From Alistipes sp. (GTDB taxonomy: Bacteria; Bacteroidota; Bacteroidia; Bacteroidales; Rikenellaceae), in NCBI GenBank assembly GCA_017520545.1, contig JAFXFM010000013.1, positions 158,667 through 222,666 of the forward strand: a DNA stretch of 64,000 nt. The letters run 5' to 3'. A program made the translations under genes and the position numbers. The notes under the pieces are model-generated. The model was not told where the DNA came from, searched no databases, and saw nothing but the letters and a program-made list of their open reading frames with translations. Each line of letters begins with the position of its first letter. Within the stretch, counting starts at the first letter, position 1. Positions 1-8,744 of this stretch are shown here, piece after piece.

Positions 1-590
1 TGCTCGAAACCGCCGATTGGCGCACTATTACTCTCGATTCGGAGTTGAAGCCTGTTTTGGCTGATGATAAGAACGCTATCGTTCAAATTGAGAATGCTGT
101 TGAGGTCGTTAAGAATCGCGCATCGAAGAGTGAGGACGAGGTGGAATTTGCAATACGTAAAATCATTGAATTGACTATCGAGATGCACAATATCGCAAAC
201 GTATACCTCGAAGATTACCCATATTCGAAGGAGGACTTCGAGTATCGTCATTCGCAGGGTGGCTACGGCAAGAAGGAGAAGTTTAAGAATCGCAAGTGGA
301 AGAGCCTCTGGACCTATGGCTTCTCGGTTTTCCACTCGGCTTGGTCGGCAGAGATGCACGTACGCGATTTGAAGGTTTGCCACGGTCGCTACAAGGATCA
401 GTATATGGCAGGCACAGTTCGCGATTGGGCAACAGATATGGGTAAACTTGCAAAGCCGCTCTATGAGTGGGCAGGTCCATTCTGCGACCTCTCGCGTCAG
501 TCTCACGCCGAAGAGGAGGAGCGCTTCTATGCGGGTGTGGCTCGTGCATCGTTCCGCATCGCTGCGCTGATGAACGAGGCTACAAAATAG
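1..590 (+). CDS. S1/P1 nuclease-like secreted protein, 5'-truncated by the window edge
   Basis: The reading frame is open from base 3 to the TAG at 588-590, so the start lies outside the window. The visible ~195 residues align along their length with the paralogue at 1424-2224: LETADW matches LETEGW, EIENAVEVV-type helices match, and the ends RIAALMNEATK and RIAVLLNENLK correspond. The family is the S1/P1 zinc nucleases (periplasmic or secreted, single-strand-specific). The segment that should carry the HxxxD metal ligands reads EMHNIANV instead, so catalysis is doubtful. It is the first of three consecutive paralogues. Membership in the fold is inferred from the better-conserved middle copy. 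Confidence 0.7.
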   Translation, partial: LETADWRTITLDSELKPVLADDKNAIVQIENAVEVVKNRASKSEDEVEFAIRKIIELTIEMHNIANVYLEDYPYSKEDFEYRHSQGGYGKKEKFKNRKWKSLWTYGFSVFHSAWSAEMHVRDLKVCHGRYKDQYMAGTVRDWATDMGKLAKPLYEWAGPFCDLSRQSHAEEEERFYAGVARASFRIAALMNEATK

Positions 591-616
591 TATGAACACA
601 TCAAGCTTAATTTATT

Positions 617-1417
617 ATGAAACAGACAATTCTTAAAACTTTGCTTGTTGCGGTGGCGGCGATGTTCGTTACCGAGCGAGCTGTGGCGTGGGAGAATGTC
701 GGACACGCCGTTATTGCCTACAACGCAGAGCGACTGCTCGACCCCGAGGTGAAGGCAAAGTGTCGCCACTATCTCAAAGCCACAATCCCTTTCTACGCGA
801 CGTGGATGGATCAGGCTCGTTCAATTGAGCCGTATACTGTGTGCGACAAGTGGCACAGCACCAATATCGATGCTAATAATAAGGTGGTTGTGGGCAAATC
901 GACAACCGGAGCCTATCACATTGAGCGTATTCGCAAGGAGATGGCTAATGGTGCCTACAAAAATATGTCCGATTCGTTGGTGAAGATTAACTTGCAGTAT
1001 CTTATCCATATGGTTGGTGATCACCACTGCCCTGTGCACGTGCGTTGGAGCAAGAAGTCGCACCCTCAATACCATTACAGCCTTTTGAATAAAGGCAAAA
1101 AACGTAGTCCGCACGGCTTCTGGGACGGTGCTATCAAGTTCCGTCGCAGTAATTGGACCGCAGAGAAGCACTTCGAGAATATGCAGCTCCTCTCGCCAAA
1201 GAAGGCAAAGAAAATACAGAAGGGTACAGCCTACGATTGGACACAGGAGACTGCCGATGTGTGGCGCAAGTATTGTTATCCGGCAATGCCTGAGGGTACC
1301 GAGATTTCAAAAATGAGTGAAGAGGATGTTGCTACGGTTCACGCTATTGTGGATAAGCAGGTGCAACGTGCAGCATATCGTTTGGCTGGAGTATTAACTG
1401 AAATTTTTAAGGAGTAA
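617..1417 (+). CDS. Secreted S1/P1-type nuclease
   Basis: 266 residues. A signal peptide (hydrophobic residues 5-17, AVA cleavage site) places Trp25 at the mature N-terminus, as in S1/P1 nucleases, where the N-terminal Trp coordinates zinc. The other ligands appear in order: H30 in WENVGH, Asp in TWMDQAR, His in KWHST, HMVGD followed by HCPVH, and HGFWDG. The family cleaves single-stranded DNA or RNA and 3'-nucleotides with a trinuclear zinc site. The gene starts 26 bp after the preceding paralogue and ends 6 bp before the next, so the three are probably co-transcribed. It is the only one of the trio with a full ligand set. Confidence 0.85.
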   Translation: MKQTILKTLLVAVAAMFVTERAVAWENVGHAVIAYNAERLLDPEVKAKCRHYLKATIPFYATWMDQARSIEPYTVCDKWHSTNIDANNKVVVGKSTTGAYHIERIRKEMANGAYKNMSDSLVKINLQYLIHMVGDHHCPVHVRWSKKSHPQYHYSLLNKGKKRSPHGFWDGAIKFRRSNWTAEKHFENMQLLSPKKAKKIQKGTAYDWTQETADVWRKYCYPAMPEGTEISKMSEEDVATVHAIVDKQVQRAAYRLAGVLTEIFKE

Positions 1418-1423
1418 GAGCGT

Positions 1424-2224
1424 ATGAAGAAGATTATATTGGCGGTGTTGCTTATTGCAGCGACACTCTCGGCAAAGGCGTGGAGTACAAACCACGACAA
1501 GGCGGTGCTTTTGGTTGCGTCGCAGAACTATACACCTGCAACTCGCGCATTGGTTACGGAGTATGTAGGAGAGGACCATACCCGTCCGTCAAACCACCTT
1601 GCTTGGCATCGCCGTAATGGTCGCCACCTCGAAACAGAGGGCTGGCACACGCTCCATCTCGATGCAAATCTGCAACCTGCGGCAAAGGATGCTAATGATG
1701 CTTATGTGCAGATAGAGAAGGCGTTGGAGATTGTTCGTAACCACGAGCAGCACGACAAAGCAACGGTTAGTTTTGCTATTCAGACGGTGATGAATCTCGT
1801 TATTGATATGCACAACCTTTCGAATGTGAAGATTGAGGGTATTCCTCTCTCGGGTACCGATTTCCAGTTGGATATCTCGCAGTGTACCGTAGCGGGTCGC
1901 CCAATCAAGACCTTCAAGTATTCGTGGAAGAAGCTTTGGACGCACCGTTATCCTACGTTCCACGGCAATGCGGTCTATTCGCCGCAGATGTGGTCTGAGG
2001 ATATCGTTTGTATGTATGGCGACAAGAAGGAGGAGTTCTCGAAGGGAACGCTGAAAGAGTGGTGTACCGACATCGGTACCTATACCAAGGGTGTTCACGC
2101 AGTTTTGGAGAAGGAGGGTCGCTTTATTCATAAGACGGTGCAGGAGCACGAGCCTCTGAATATGGCGTGTTTAGCCCGTGCAGCGTATCGTATCGCGGTG
2201 TTGCTAAACGAGAATTTGAAGTAA
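1424..2224 (+). CDS. S1/P1 nuclease-fold protein with degenerate metal site
   Basis: 266 residues with a signal peptide ending SAKA, then Trp and WSTNHDKAV like the N-terminal zinc-binding segment. A WHTLHLD His is kept, but the central HxxxD...H ligand block is replaced by VIDMHNLSNVK and no HGFWD block is found; TFHGNAVYSPQMWSED occupies that region. It is therefore best described as a paralogue that has probably lost, or changed, activity. It closely resembles the truncated gene at 1-590. It is the last gene before the terminator at 2246. Confidence 0.7.
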   Translation: MKKIILAVLLIAATLSAKAWSTNHDKAVLLVASQNYTPATRALVTEYVGEDHTRPSNHLAWHRRNGRHLETEGWHTLHLDANLQPAAKDANDAYVQIEKALEIVRNHEQHDKATVSFAIQTVMNLVIDMHNLSNVKIEGIPLSGTDFQLDISQCTVAGRPIKTFKYSWKKLWTHRYPTFHGNAVYSPQMWSEDIVCMYGDKKEEFSKGTLKEWCTDIGTYTKGVHAVLEKEGRFIHKTVQEHEPLNMACLARAAYRIAVLLNENLK

Positions 2225-2245
2225 TTTGAAAATAAAATAAAAATT

Positions 2246-2280
2246 AGCGCGGTGAAATGTAATTTCACTGCGCTTTTCTT
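2246..2280 (+). terminator. Rho-independent terminator after the S1/P1 trio
   Basis: Stem of 13 positions (2246-2258 with 2262-2274, one G-T wobble) around a 3-nt loop, followed by TTTCTT. It separates the nuclease genes from the murG operon. Confidence 0.75.
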
Positions 2281-2310
2281 TTGTAGTTAGAATAATTATA
2301 GTTACTTTTG
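2280..2310 (+). promoter_or_regulatory. Bacteroidetes-type promoter for the murG-dapD operon
   Basis: TTTG at 2280-2283, 19-nt spacer, TACTTTTG at 2303-2310, matching the -33/-7 consensus TTTG/TAnnTTTG. It is 39 nt upstream of the murG ATG. Confidence 0.7.
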
Positions 2311-2349
2311 TAACTAATTAGCAAGATTGCACAAAAAGTAGCATCGAAA

Positions 2350-3453
2350 ATGAAGAGAATTATTCTATCCGGAGGAGGTACCGGAGGTCATATCTACCCA
2401 GCAGTTTCGGTTGCCGAAGAGTTGAAAAAACGCTTTGGCGAAGATGTTGAAATCCTCTTTGTGGGCGCCGAGGGTAAAATGGAGATGACGCTTATCCCAA
2501 ACTTGGGCTACAATATCAAGGGTTTGAAGATTGTGGGCTTGCAGCGCAGATTCACTTGGCAGAACTTTGCTTTGCCATACTATCTCTTGCGAAGCCTTAA
2601 TCAGGCACGTCGTATCATCAAGGAGTTTAAGCCCGATGTTGTTGCAGGCTTTGGCGGTTATGCAAGTGCACCTGTTGTATTTGTGGCACAGCGAATGGGT
2701 ATTCCTACCGTTATTCAGGAGCAGAACTCCTATGCAGGTCTTGTGAATAAACTTGTTGCAGGTCGTAGCAAGAAAATTTGCGTGGCTTACGACGGTATGG
2801 AGAGATTTTTCGACCAGGACAAAATTGTACATACAGGAAACCCTCTGCGTAGTGCTTTTGGTAGTGGCAACATCGACCGTGCGGCGGCGTTTGCTCACTA
2901 CGGTTTGAAGGAGGGTTTGCCTACAATTCTGCTCGTAGGTGGCTCGCTTGGAACGCGTACGCTGAACAATATGATGAAGTCGTGGATCGTAACGCTTGGT
3001 GGCGAGGCTCCCGTGCAGGTTATCTGGCAGACAGGCCGTTTCTACGAGAAGGAGATGCGCGAGTTTTTCAAGAATTATCCTACCAAGAACATTTCGCTCG
3101 TGCCGTTTGTGGATAGAATGGACTACGCCTACGAAATTGCCGATTTGGTTATCTCGCGTAGTGGAGCTTGTACGGTGTCGGAGTTGTGCTTGGCAAAGAA
3201 ACCTACGCTCTTTGTTCCGTCGCCTAACGTGGCCGAGGATCATCAGACCAAGAATGCTATGGCGTTGGTGAATAAGGGCGCTGCGGCTATGGTGAAAGAT
3301 GCGGATGCTGCAGACTGTGGCATCTCGACGGCATTGAAGATGATTGCCGACAAGGAGTTGCTTGCAAAGTTGTCGGAGAATATAGCGAAGTTGGCGACGC
3401 CCGATGCTGCGGAACGTGTGGCCGACGAGATTGTAAAATTGATAAAAGAGTAG
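2350..3453 (+). CDS. murG: UDP-GlcNAc:lipid I N-acetylglucosaminyltransferase MurG
   Basis: 367 residues, normal length. MurG adds GlcNAc to lipid I on the inner face of the cytoplasmic membrane to make lipid II. The N-terminal glycine-rich GGGTGGHIYPA loop (residues 8-18), GFGGYAS, QEQNSYAG, VGGSLGT and the SRSGACTVSEL UDP-binding motif (around residue 270) are all present. The ATG lies 39 nt after the promoter and starts a long run of closely spaced cell-wall and division genes, ending 8 bp before murC. In many Bacteroidetes ftsW and murD lie directly upstream; here the S1/P1 genes and a terminator do. Confidence 0.97.
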   Translation: MKRIILSGGGTGGHIYPAVSVAEELKKRFGEDVEILFVGAEGKMEMTLIPNLGYNIKGLKIVGLQRRFTWQNFALPYYLLRSLNQARRIIKEFKPDVVAGFGGYASAPVVFVAQRMGIPTVIQEQNSYAGLVNKLVAGRSKKICVAYDGMERFFDQDKIVHTGNPLRSAFGSGNIDRAAAFAHYGLKEGLPTILLVGGSLGTRTLNNMMKSWIVTLGGEAPVQVIWQTGRFYEKEMREFFKNYPTKNISLVPFVDRMDYAYEIADLVISRSGACTVSELCLAKKPTLFVPSPNVAEDHQTKNAMALVNKGAAAMVKDADAADCGISTALKMIADKELLAKLSENIAKLATPDAAERVADEIVKLIKE

Positions 3454-3461
3454 TCGAAGAG

Positions 3462-4838
3462 ATGAAAGATAGAGTATATTTCCTCGGTATAGGCGGAATC
3501 GGAATGAGCGCGTTGGCACGCTACTTCCTCCACGAAGGCTGGAAGGTGGCGGGCTACGATCGTACTGCAACCGATTTGACCCGTCGTTTGGAGGCGGAGG
3601 GTGCCGAGATTCACTACGAAGACGATGTGAAGCTTATCCCCGAGGCGTTTCTCGATAAGGAGCATACAGTGGTAATCTATACTCCTGCAATTCCGGCAGA
3701 TCACTCGGAACAGGCGATGTTTCGTGCGGAGGGCTTCGAGATTAAGAAGCGTTCGCAGGTGTTGGGCTTACTCTCGCAGGGTAAATATGTGCAGGCGGTG
3801 TCAGGTACTCACGGTAAGACATCGACTTCGACTTTGACCGCTTGGTTGAACTATGCCGTATCGGGCGAGGGCTCGGCGTTCTTGGGAGGTATATCCAAGA
3901 ATTTCGGCTCGAACTTGGTGCTCGGCACGGGAGAGCGTTTTGTGGTTGAGGCTGACGAGTTCGACCGCTCTTTCTTGCAGTTGTATCCAAACGCTGCGGT
4001 AGTAACTTCGGCAGATGCCGACCACCTCGATATTTATGGCACACACGAGAAGGTCAAGGAGGCGTTCTCGCAGTTTATCGCTCAAATCAAAGAGGGTGGA
4101 GTGCTCATTATGAAGAAGGGCGTTGATGTAGCTATTACGAACGATAAAATTTCGGTATATTACTACTCCTATAACGAGGAGTGCGACTTCTATGCCAAGA
4201 ATGTGGAGTTGTTGGAGGGTGGATACTATCGCTACGACATCGTAACTCCTACGGGCGTTATTGAAGGCTGTACACTCGGTATCCCCGGCTGGGTGAATAT
4301 CGAAAATTCGGTAGCTGCGGTGGCTCTGCTTTGGTCGGTGAAGCGTGATATCAAGTGCCACGACGCACTTCGCAAGGCATTGAAGGAGTTCTCTGGTGTT
4401 AAGCGTCGCTTCGAGTTCTATGTGAACACTCTGCAAGGTGTATATATGGACGACTATGCCCACCATCCACGCGAGTTGGCAGCTACTATCACTTCGGTAA
4501 AGCAGATGTTCCCGTCGCGTAAGGTTACGGCTATATTCCAGCCACACCTCTACACCCGTACTCGCGATTTGTATGTGGAGTTTGCCGAGGCATTGAGCGA
4601 GGCTGATGAGGTTGTGTTGTTGCCGATATATCCGGCTCGTGAGTTGCCTATCGAGGGCGTTACGACCGAGATTATCGCAAATCTTGTAACAAAGCCTTGT
4701 CGTATTGTCGAGCGTGAGGAGTTGGCACAAACTATTGGCGAGATGACGACCGATGTTGTGGTGTCGTTCGGTGCGGGCAATATAGACGCTTGCTGTGAGG
4801 CGATAGCCAAAGTGGTAGAACAAAAAGCAAAGAGATAG
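3462..4838 (+). CDS. murC: UDP-N-acetylmuramate-L-alanine ligase MurC
   Basis: 458 residues. It adds L-Ala to UDP-MurNAc in the cytoplasm. The N-terminal Rossmann segment carries GIGGIGMSALA, the central ATP-binding domain GTHGKTSTST, followed by EADEFDRSF and DADHLDIYGT. The C-terminal domain has MDDYAHHP and FQPHLYTRT, diagnostic for MurC among the Mur ligases. The gene sits between murG (8 bp upstream) and ftsQ (32 bp downstream), the conserved dcw order. Confidence 0.97.
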   Translation: MKDRVYFLGIGGIGMSALARYFLHEGWKVAGYDRTATDLTRRLEAEGAEIHYEDDVKLIPEAFLDKEHTVVIYTPAIPADHSEQAMFRAEGFEIKKRSQVLGLLSQGKYVQAVSGTHGKTSTSTLTAWLNYAVSGEGSAFLGGISKNFGSNLVLGTGERFVVEADEFDRSFLQLYPNAAVVTSADADHLDIYGTHEKVKEAFSQFIAQIKEGGVLIMKKGVDVAITNDKISVYYYSYNEECDFYAKNVELLEGGYYRYDIVTPTGVIEGCTLGIPGWVNIENSVAAVALLWSVKRDIKCHDALRKALKEFSGVKRRFEFYVNTLQGVYMDDYAHHPRELAATITSVKQMFPSRKVTAIFQPHLYTRTRDLYVEFAEALSEADEVVLLPIYPARELPIEGVTTEIIANLVTKPCRIVEREELAQTIGEMTTDVVVSFGAGNIDACCEAIAKVVEQKAKR

Positions 4839-4870
4839 AGGGTAGTTTATAGTTGTAATTCTCAATTTGT

Positions 4871-5848
4871 ATGTGGCGTAAGATAGGTCTGGTGGTAGCG
4901 GTGATAATAGGGTGGGGAGTAATCCTTGCCTATATCATCTTTGCATCGCATCTTGCGCAACAGCATCGTGCCGAGCAACGTGTCGAGAAGGTTGAGATTG
5001 TGTTGCCTAATGTCGAGAAGGGACGATTTGCTACGAAGGAGCAGATACGGCGCCATCTCGATTATCTCCATATTAGAACTGAGGGCGAGTTGATAGATAG
5101 TGTCGATTTGACAAGAATCGAGGAGTGCCTTTCCAAAGAAGGCTTTGTGAAGGGTGTGGATAGTTACGTTACCTCGTCGGGCAAGCTATATATCGATATT
5201 CATCAGCACGAGCCCATATTACGACTTATGTGCGGAGGCTTGAATGTTTATGTAACGAAGGAGCGTGATGTGTTTTGCCCGCCACGAGGTTCTGCCTGCT
5301 ACACCTCGGTTATAACGGGTAGCTACAAACCTCATTTTGGCAGAGGTTACGAGGGTAACGCCGAGGTATATTTCGATAAGTTGCTTGGCGACAAGGATGA
5401 CGAAATATTCGGAATAGAGAATGAGTTGGCAACGGTTAATAGTAAGCGCAGAAAGAGTGATGATGAGGTGGAACTTGCCGATTTGGACCGTCGTGAAATG
5501 CAGCTCAAAGAGCAACAATTGCTTGCCGAGAAGAGCAAAAAAAACTTGCTGAAAAAACGCACTGATTTTGTCAATCTCATTAACTTTGTATCTCGAGTTG
5601 AGAGCGATAACTTTTGGTCGGCAGAGATTTCACAATTTGTCGCAGATACGACCTATATGGGCGAGATAACTCTGCGAATGATACCTCGCAGTGGCAACTT
5701 CGAAATCGAATTTGGAACTCTTGATAATAGTGCCGGAAAGTTGGCTAAATTGCAAAAATTCTACGACAAGGGTTTGCCTTATGTCGGCTGGGAGCGATAC
5801 AAGCTGGTCGATGTAAGATACGATAAGCAGATAATATGTAAAGAATAA
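4871..5848 (+). CDS. ftsQ: Cell division protein FtsQ-like, with a charged coiled-coil insertion
   Basis: 325 residues. One N-terminal transmembrane helix (roughly residues 6-25, LVVAVIIGWGVILAYIIF) precedes a periplasmic part whose early region (ATKEQIRRHL, SVDLTRIEECLSKEGFVKGVDSYV, GKLYIDIHQHEPILRL) resembles the POTRA and beta domains of FtsQ/DivIB. Position between murC and ftsA supports the call. Residues ~180-240 are a highly charged, Lys/Glu-rich helix-forming stretch (EVELADLD, EQQLLAEKSKK) not expected inside a compact beta domain. It should act in the divisome, linking the FtsA/FtsZ ring with FtsL/FtsB partners. Confidence 0.85.
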   Translation: MWRKIGLVVAVIIGWGVILAYIIFASHLAQQHRAEQRVEKVEIVLPNVEKGRFATKEQIRRHLDYLHIRTEGELIDSVDLTRIEECLSKEGFVKGVDSYVTSSGKLYIDIHQHEPILRLMCGGLNVYVTKERDVFCPPRGSACYTSVITGSYKPHFGRGYEGNAEVYFDKLLGDKDDEIFGIENELATVNSKRRKSDDEVELADLDRREMQLKEQQLLAEKSKKNLLKKRTDFVNLINFVSRVESDNFWSAEISQFVADTTYMGEITLRMIPRSGNFEIEFGTLDNSAGKLAKLQKFYDKGLPYVGWERYKLVDVRYDKQIICKE

Positions 5849-5859
5849 ATATAGATAGT

Positions 5860-7368
5860 ATGACAGTGGTAGAGAAGGATAACGTAGAGCGCAAGGAGTA
5901 TATCGTTGGCTTGGATATAGGCTCTTCGAATATCGTTATGGCGGTAGGCGAGCGCAAGGAGGATGGCGAAGTGGCTGTTCTTGGCGTTGAGGTTCAAAAG
6001 ATTGAGAGCTGCGTTAAGGATGGAGATGTTACCAATCATCTTCTTCTTGGCGATGCTATCATCAAGGCCAAGAGTGCATTGGAGAACGATTTGGGCGTAA
6101 AACTCAACTCCGCATACGTCGGCATATCGGGACGTTCGGCATATTGCGTGCGCTATGAGGATTATGTCGAGATTAACGAGCGATCGGGCTGTGTAACCGA
6201 TTTCGATATGAAGGAGTTGAATACCCGTATCGATATGGTTGTTCCGGGCGGTGGCGATCAGATTATAGATCGTATTCCGCTTCGGTATGTTATCGACGAC
6301 CATCAGGAGGTGCAGGACCCGCTCGGTGCGTATGGTCGCAAACTCTCGGTAACATACCTCTTCGTGCTGGTTGGCAGGCACCAAATCGACCGCGTAAATC
6401 GAGCTTTGCATCGTGCAGAGATTAAGTCGTGCGGCTTGTGCGTTAATCCGACTCTGTTGGCAGATCTGCTTTTGAGTCCCGACGAGAAGGAGGAGGGTGT
6501 AGCGATTGTCGATATAGGTGGCGACTTGACCGATATCTCGATTATCCGCGAGGGTAAGTTAAACTACTTCTCATCGTTGCCTATTGGCTCGTCGAGTATC
6601 AACAACGACCTCCACGAGTTTTTGAAGATACAGAAGAAGGATATAGATCTGATTAAGCATAAGCACGGCTCGGCGATAGCAAGTTCTGTTCCCGAGGATA
6701 CGGCTATCTCAGTAAAGACGGCGGGACACGCCAAGAAGTCGGTTCTGCAACGAAATATTGCGGAGATTGCCGAGGAGCGATTGAAGGATATTGCACAGTT
6801 TGTGATGCGCGAGTTGAAGGCTGCGAAGTTCTCGACAAAGATTCCGTGCGGAGTGGTTCTTACGGGAGGTGCTACGTACCTATCGAATATCGACCAACTC
6901 TTTGCGCGTGAGTTGAATATGGAGGTGCGTCTCGGCTCGATGTTGTACGGCTTGGACGATAATTCGCAGGAGATGGTCTGCCCACTTCCGCAGTCGGCGG
7001 CTATGGCATTGTTGCTCTATGGCTCGAAGCACGATGCTTGCGATACAAGAGAGTTTGGCGCCTCTCCTATCGAGGAAGAGGAGGTAGAGCCTGCGCCAAC
7101 CCCAACCCCAACGCCAACCGTTACAACACCGCCAACAACTGCTCCTGTAACGCCACCGACAACTGCTCCTGTAACGCCACCGACAACTCCTGAGGTAGTG
7201 CCGCCAGCAGATGATACGGTAACACCGCCGGAAGATGGTTCGAACAAACTACCTCCAATCGAGGAGCCACCGGTAAAGCCAAAGCCGGAACCTGAGACCA
7301 AGAAGTGGTGGGAGAAGGTTCGTACTTGGGTCGAGACACGATTTGATGATGACGATCAATACATTTAG
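5860..7368 (+). CDS. ftsA: Cell division actin-like ATPase FtsA with long Pro/Thr linker
   Basis: 502 residues, longer than the usual ~420. GLDIGSSNIVMAVGE is the phosphate-1 motif, VDIGGDLTDISI the phosphate-2 motif and VLTGGATYLSNI the adenosine motif of actin-fold proteins. FtsA tethers FtsZ to the membrane. The body ends near residue 395; a Pro/Thr-rich linker with PTTAPVTP repeats follows, then a C-terminal amphipathic helix (KKWWEKVRTWVETRF), the expected membrane-targeting sequence. The linker is encoded by 24-bp repeats around 7130-7192. ftsQ ends 11 bp before and ftsZ starts 29 bp after. Confidence 0.95.
   Translation: MTVVEKDNVERKEYIVGLDIGSSNIVMAVGERKEDGEVAVLGVEVQKIESCVKDGDVTNHLLLGDAIIKAKSALENDLGVKLNSAYVGISGRSAYCVRYEDYVEINERSGCVTDFDMKELNTRIDMVVPGGGDQIIDRIPLRYVIDDHQEVQDPLGAYGRKLSVTYLFVLVGRHQIDRVNRALHRAEIKSCGLCVNPTLLADLLLSPDEKEEGVAIVDIGGDLTDISIIREGKLNYFSSLPIGSSSINNDLHEFLKIQKKDIDLIKHKHGSAIASSVPEDTAISVKTAGHAKKSVLQRNIAEIAEERLKDIAQFVMRELKAAKFSTKIPCGVVLTGGATYLSNIDQLFARELNMEVRLGSMLYGLDDNSQEMVCPLPQSAAMALLLYGSKHDACDTREFGASPIEEEEVEPAPTPTPTPTVTTPPTTAPVTPPTTAPVTPPTTPEVVPPADDTVTPPEDGSNKLPPIEEPPVKPKPEPETKKWWEKVRTWVETRFDDDDQYI
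7130..7192 (+). repeat. 24-bp tandem repeat coding for the FtsA PTTAPVTP linker
   Basis: The unit ACAACTGCTCCTGTAACGCC(ACCG) occurs about 2.5 times in register with the codons, so changes in copy number would lengthen or shorten the linker by 8 residues without a frameshift. Confidence 0.75.
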
Positions 7369-7397
7369 AGTAGATTTGCAGTTAAGAGAGTAAAGAT

Positions 7398-8738
7398 ATG
7401 GACAATTACAGCATATTGAATGACCTTGTGTCGATGAAGAGCCAGCCATCGCGAATTATGGCGATGGGCGTTGGTGGAGCCGGTGGCAACGCCATTGAGC
7501 ATATGTGGCAGATGCAGATTGAGGGGGTGAACCTCGCTGCCTGCAACACAGACCAAGATGATTTGGATAAATTGCACATTGCGGTCGAGAATCGTATTTT
7601 GCTCGGCTCCGACGGTTTGGGTGCGGGTAACACTGCGGAAAATGGCGCAAAGGCTGCCACTGCATCGTTGGATAAGGTGCGAGATCTCCTCACTGCGCGA
7701 GGAACAAAGATGTTGTTCTTGGCTGCAGGTATGGGTGCAGGTACGGGTACGGGTGCAACACCTGTAATCGCTGAACTTGCTCACGAAATGGGTATCCTTA
7801 CAGTGGCTATCGTAACTACTCCGCCAAAGAATGAGGGCCCTCATCGAACTGTGCAGGCCAATGCCGGTATCGAGAAGCTGCGTAAGCACGTCGATGCGAT
7901 TATCGTATTGAGCAACGACGCCATAAACGAACTATATGGCCATATGCCTGCGGCTACGGGCTTTGGCAGAGCGAACGATGTCGTGGCGTACGCCGCGAAG
8001 GGTATCGCCGAGATTGTTACTCACAAGTCCAATCTGGTCAATGTCGATTTCGCGGATGTATGTACCGTAATGCGTAACAGCGGAAGTGCTATTATGGGTG
8101 TAGGTACCGAGACGGGCGAGGATAGAGCGGATAGAGTAATCGACAAAATTCTGACATCGCCACTCTTTGGTAATGTTTCGATTAGTGGCTCACGCAACGT
8201 GTTGGTGAATATCTCGGTATCGAGTACCGACGGATTGACTTTGAATGAGGCTCACCGTGTGCGCGACCGTGTGCAGCACCACGCACAAGTTGAGGAGGAG
8301 AATGGTACAATTCGCTTTACCAACATTATCTGGGGTATGAGTATCAAACCAAATCTCGCGGAGAACGAGATGGAGGTTGTTATAGTGGCTACGGGCTTTG
8401 ATAATGACGACTTCTCGAAGCCGGCGGTTGTAAAGAATGTTCCTGACGGTCCTATCCGTAAGACGCCACTGCCACCGAAGGTCGCAGAGTATAAGAAGGC
8501 GACGGGAGCGAAGCCTCAGGAGTCGGTGTATACACCACCAACACCTAAGTATCGTCCGGCACCGGCACCTCTTACACGCCCGTCGCGTAACTTTGCCGAG
8601 ATAGAGGAGTGTAAGCGTGTTCCTGCATACCTTACTCACGGAATTACCCTATCTACCGCGACAAAGACGCATCAGATAGCAGGTATTGCGCAAGAGAATG
8701 AGCCTGCGGAGAGTGAGAATACATTGAAACTATTCTAA
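7398..8738 (+). CDS. ftsZ: Cell division GTPase FtsZ
   Basis: 446 residues. Tubulin-type GTPase that forms the division ring. GVGGAGGNAIEHM begins the nucleotide-binding fold, GAGTGTGATP is the signature loop (the common form is GGGTGTG, so one Gly is Ala here), and NVDFADV is the T7 loop that completes the GTPase site of the next subunit. After residue ~325 there is a variable Pro-rich linker (YTPPTPKYRPAPAPLTRPS) and a C-terminal tail rather unlike the classical conserved peptide. It follows ftsA by 29 bp. Confidence 0.97.
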   Translation: MDNYSILNDLVSMKSQPSRIMAMGVGGAGGNAIEHMWQMQIEGVNLAACNTDQDDLDKLHIAVENRILLGSDGLGAGNTAENGAKAATASLDKVRDLLTARGTKMLFLAAGMGAGTGTGATPVIAELAHEMGILTVAIVTTPPKNEGPHRTVQANAGIEKLRKHVDAIIVLSNDAINELYGHMPAATGFGRANDVVAYAAKGIAEIVTHKSNLVNVDFADVCTVMRNSGSAIMGVGTETGEDRADRVIDKILTSPLFGNVSISGSRNVLVNISVSSTDGLTLNEAHRVRDRVQHHAQVEEENGTIRFTNIIWGMSIKPNLAENEMEVVIVATGFDNDDFSKPAVVKNVPDGPIRKTPLPPKVAEYKKATGAKPQESVYTPPTPKYRPAPAPLTRPSRNFAEIEECKRVPAYLTHGITLSTATKTHQIAGIAQENEPAESENTLKLF

Positions 8739-8744
8739 ACGTCA

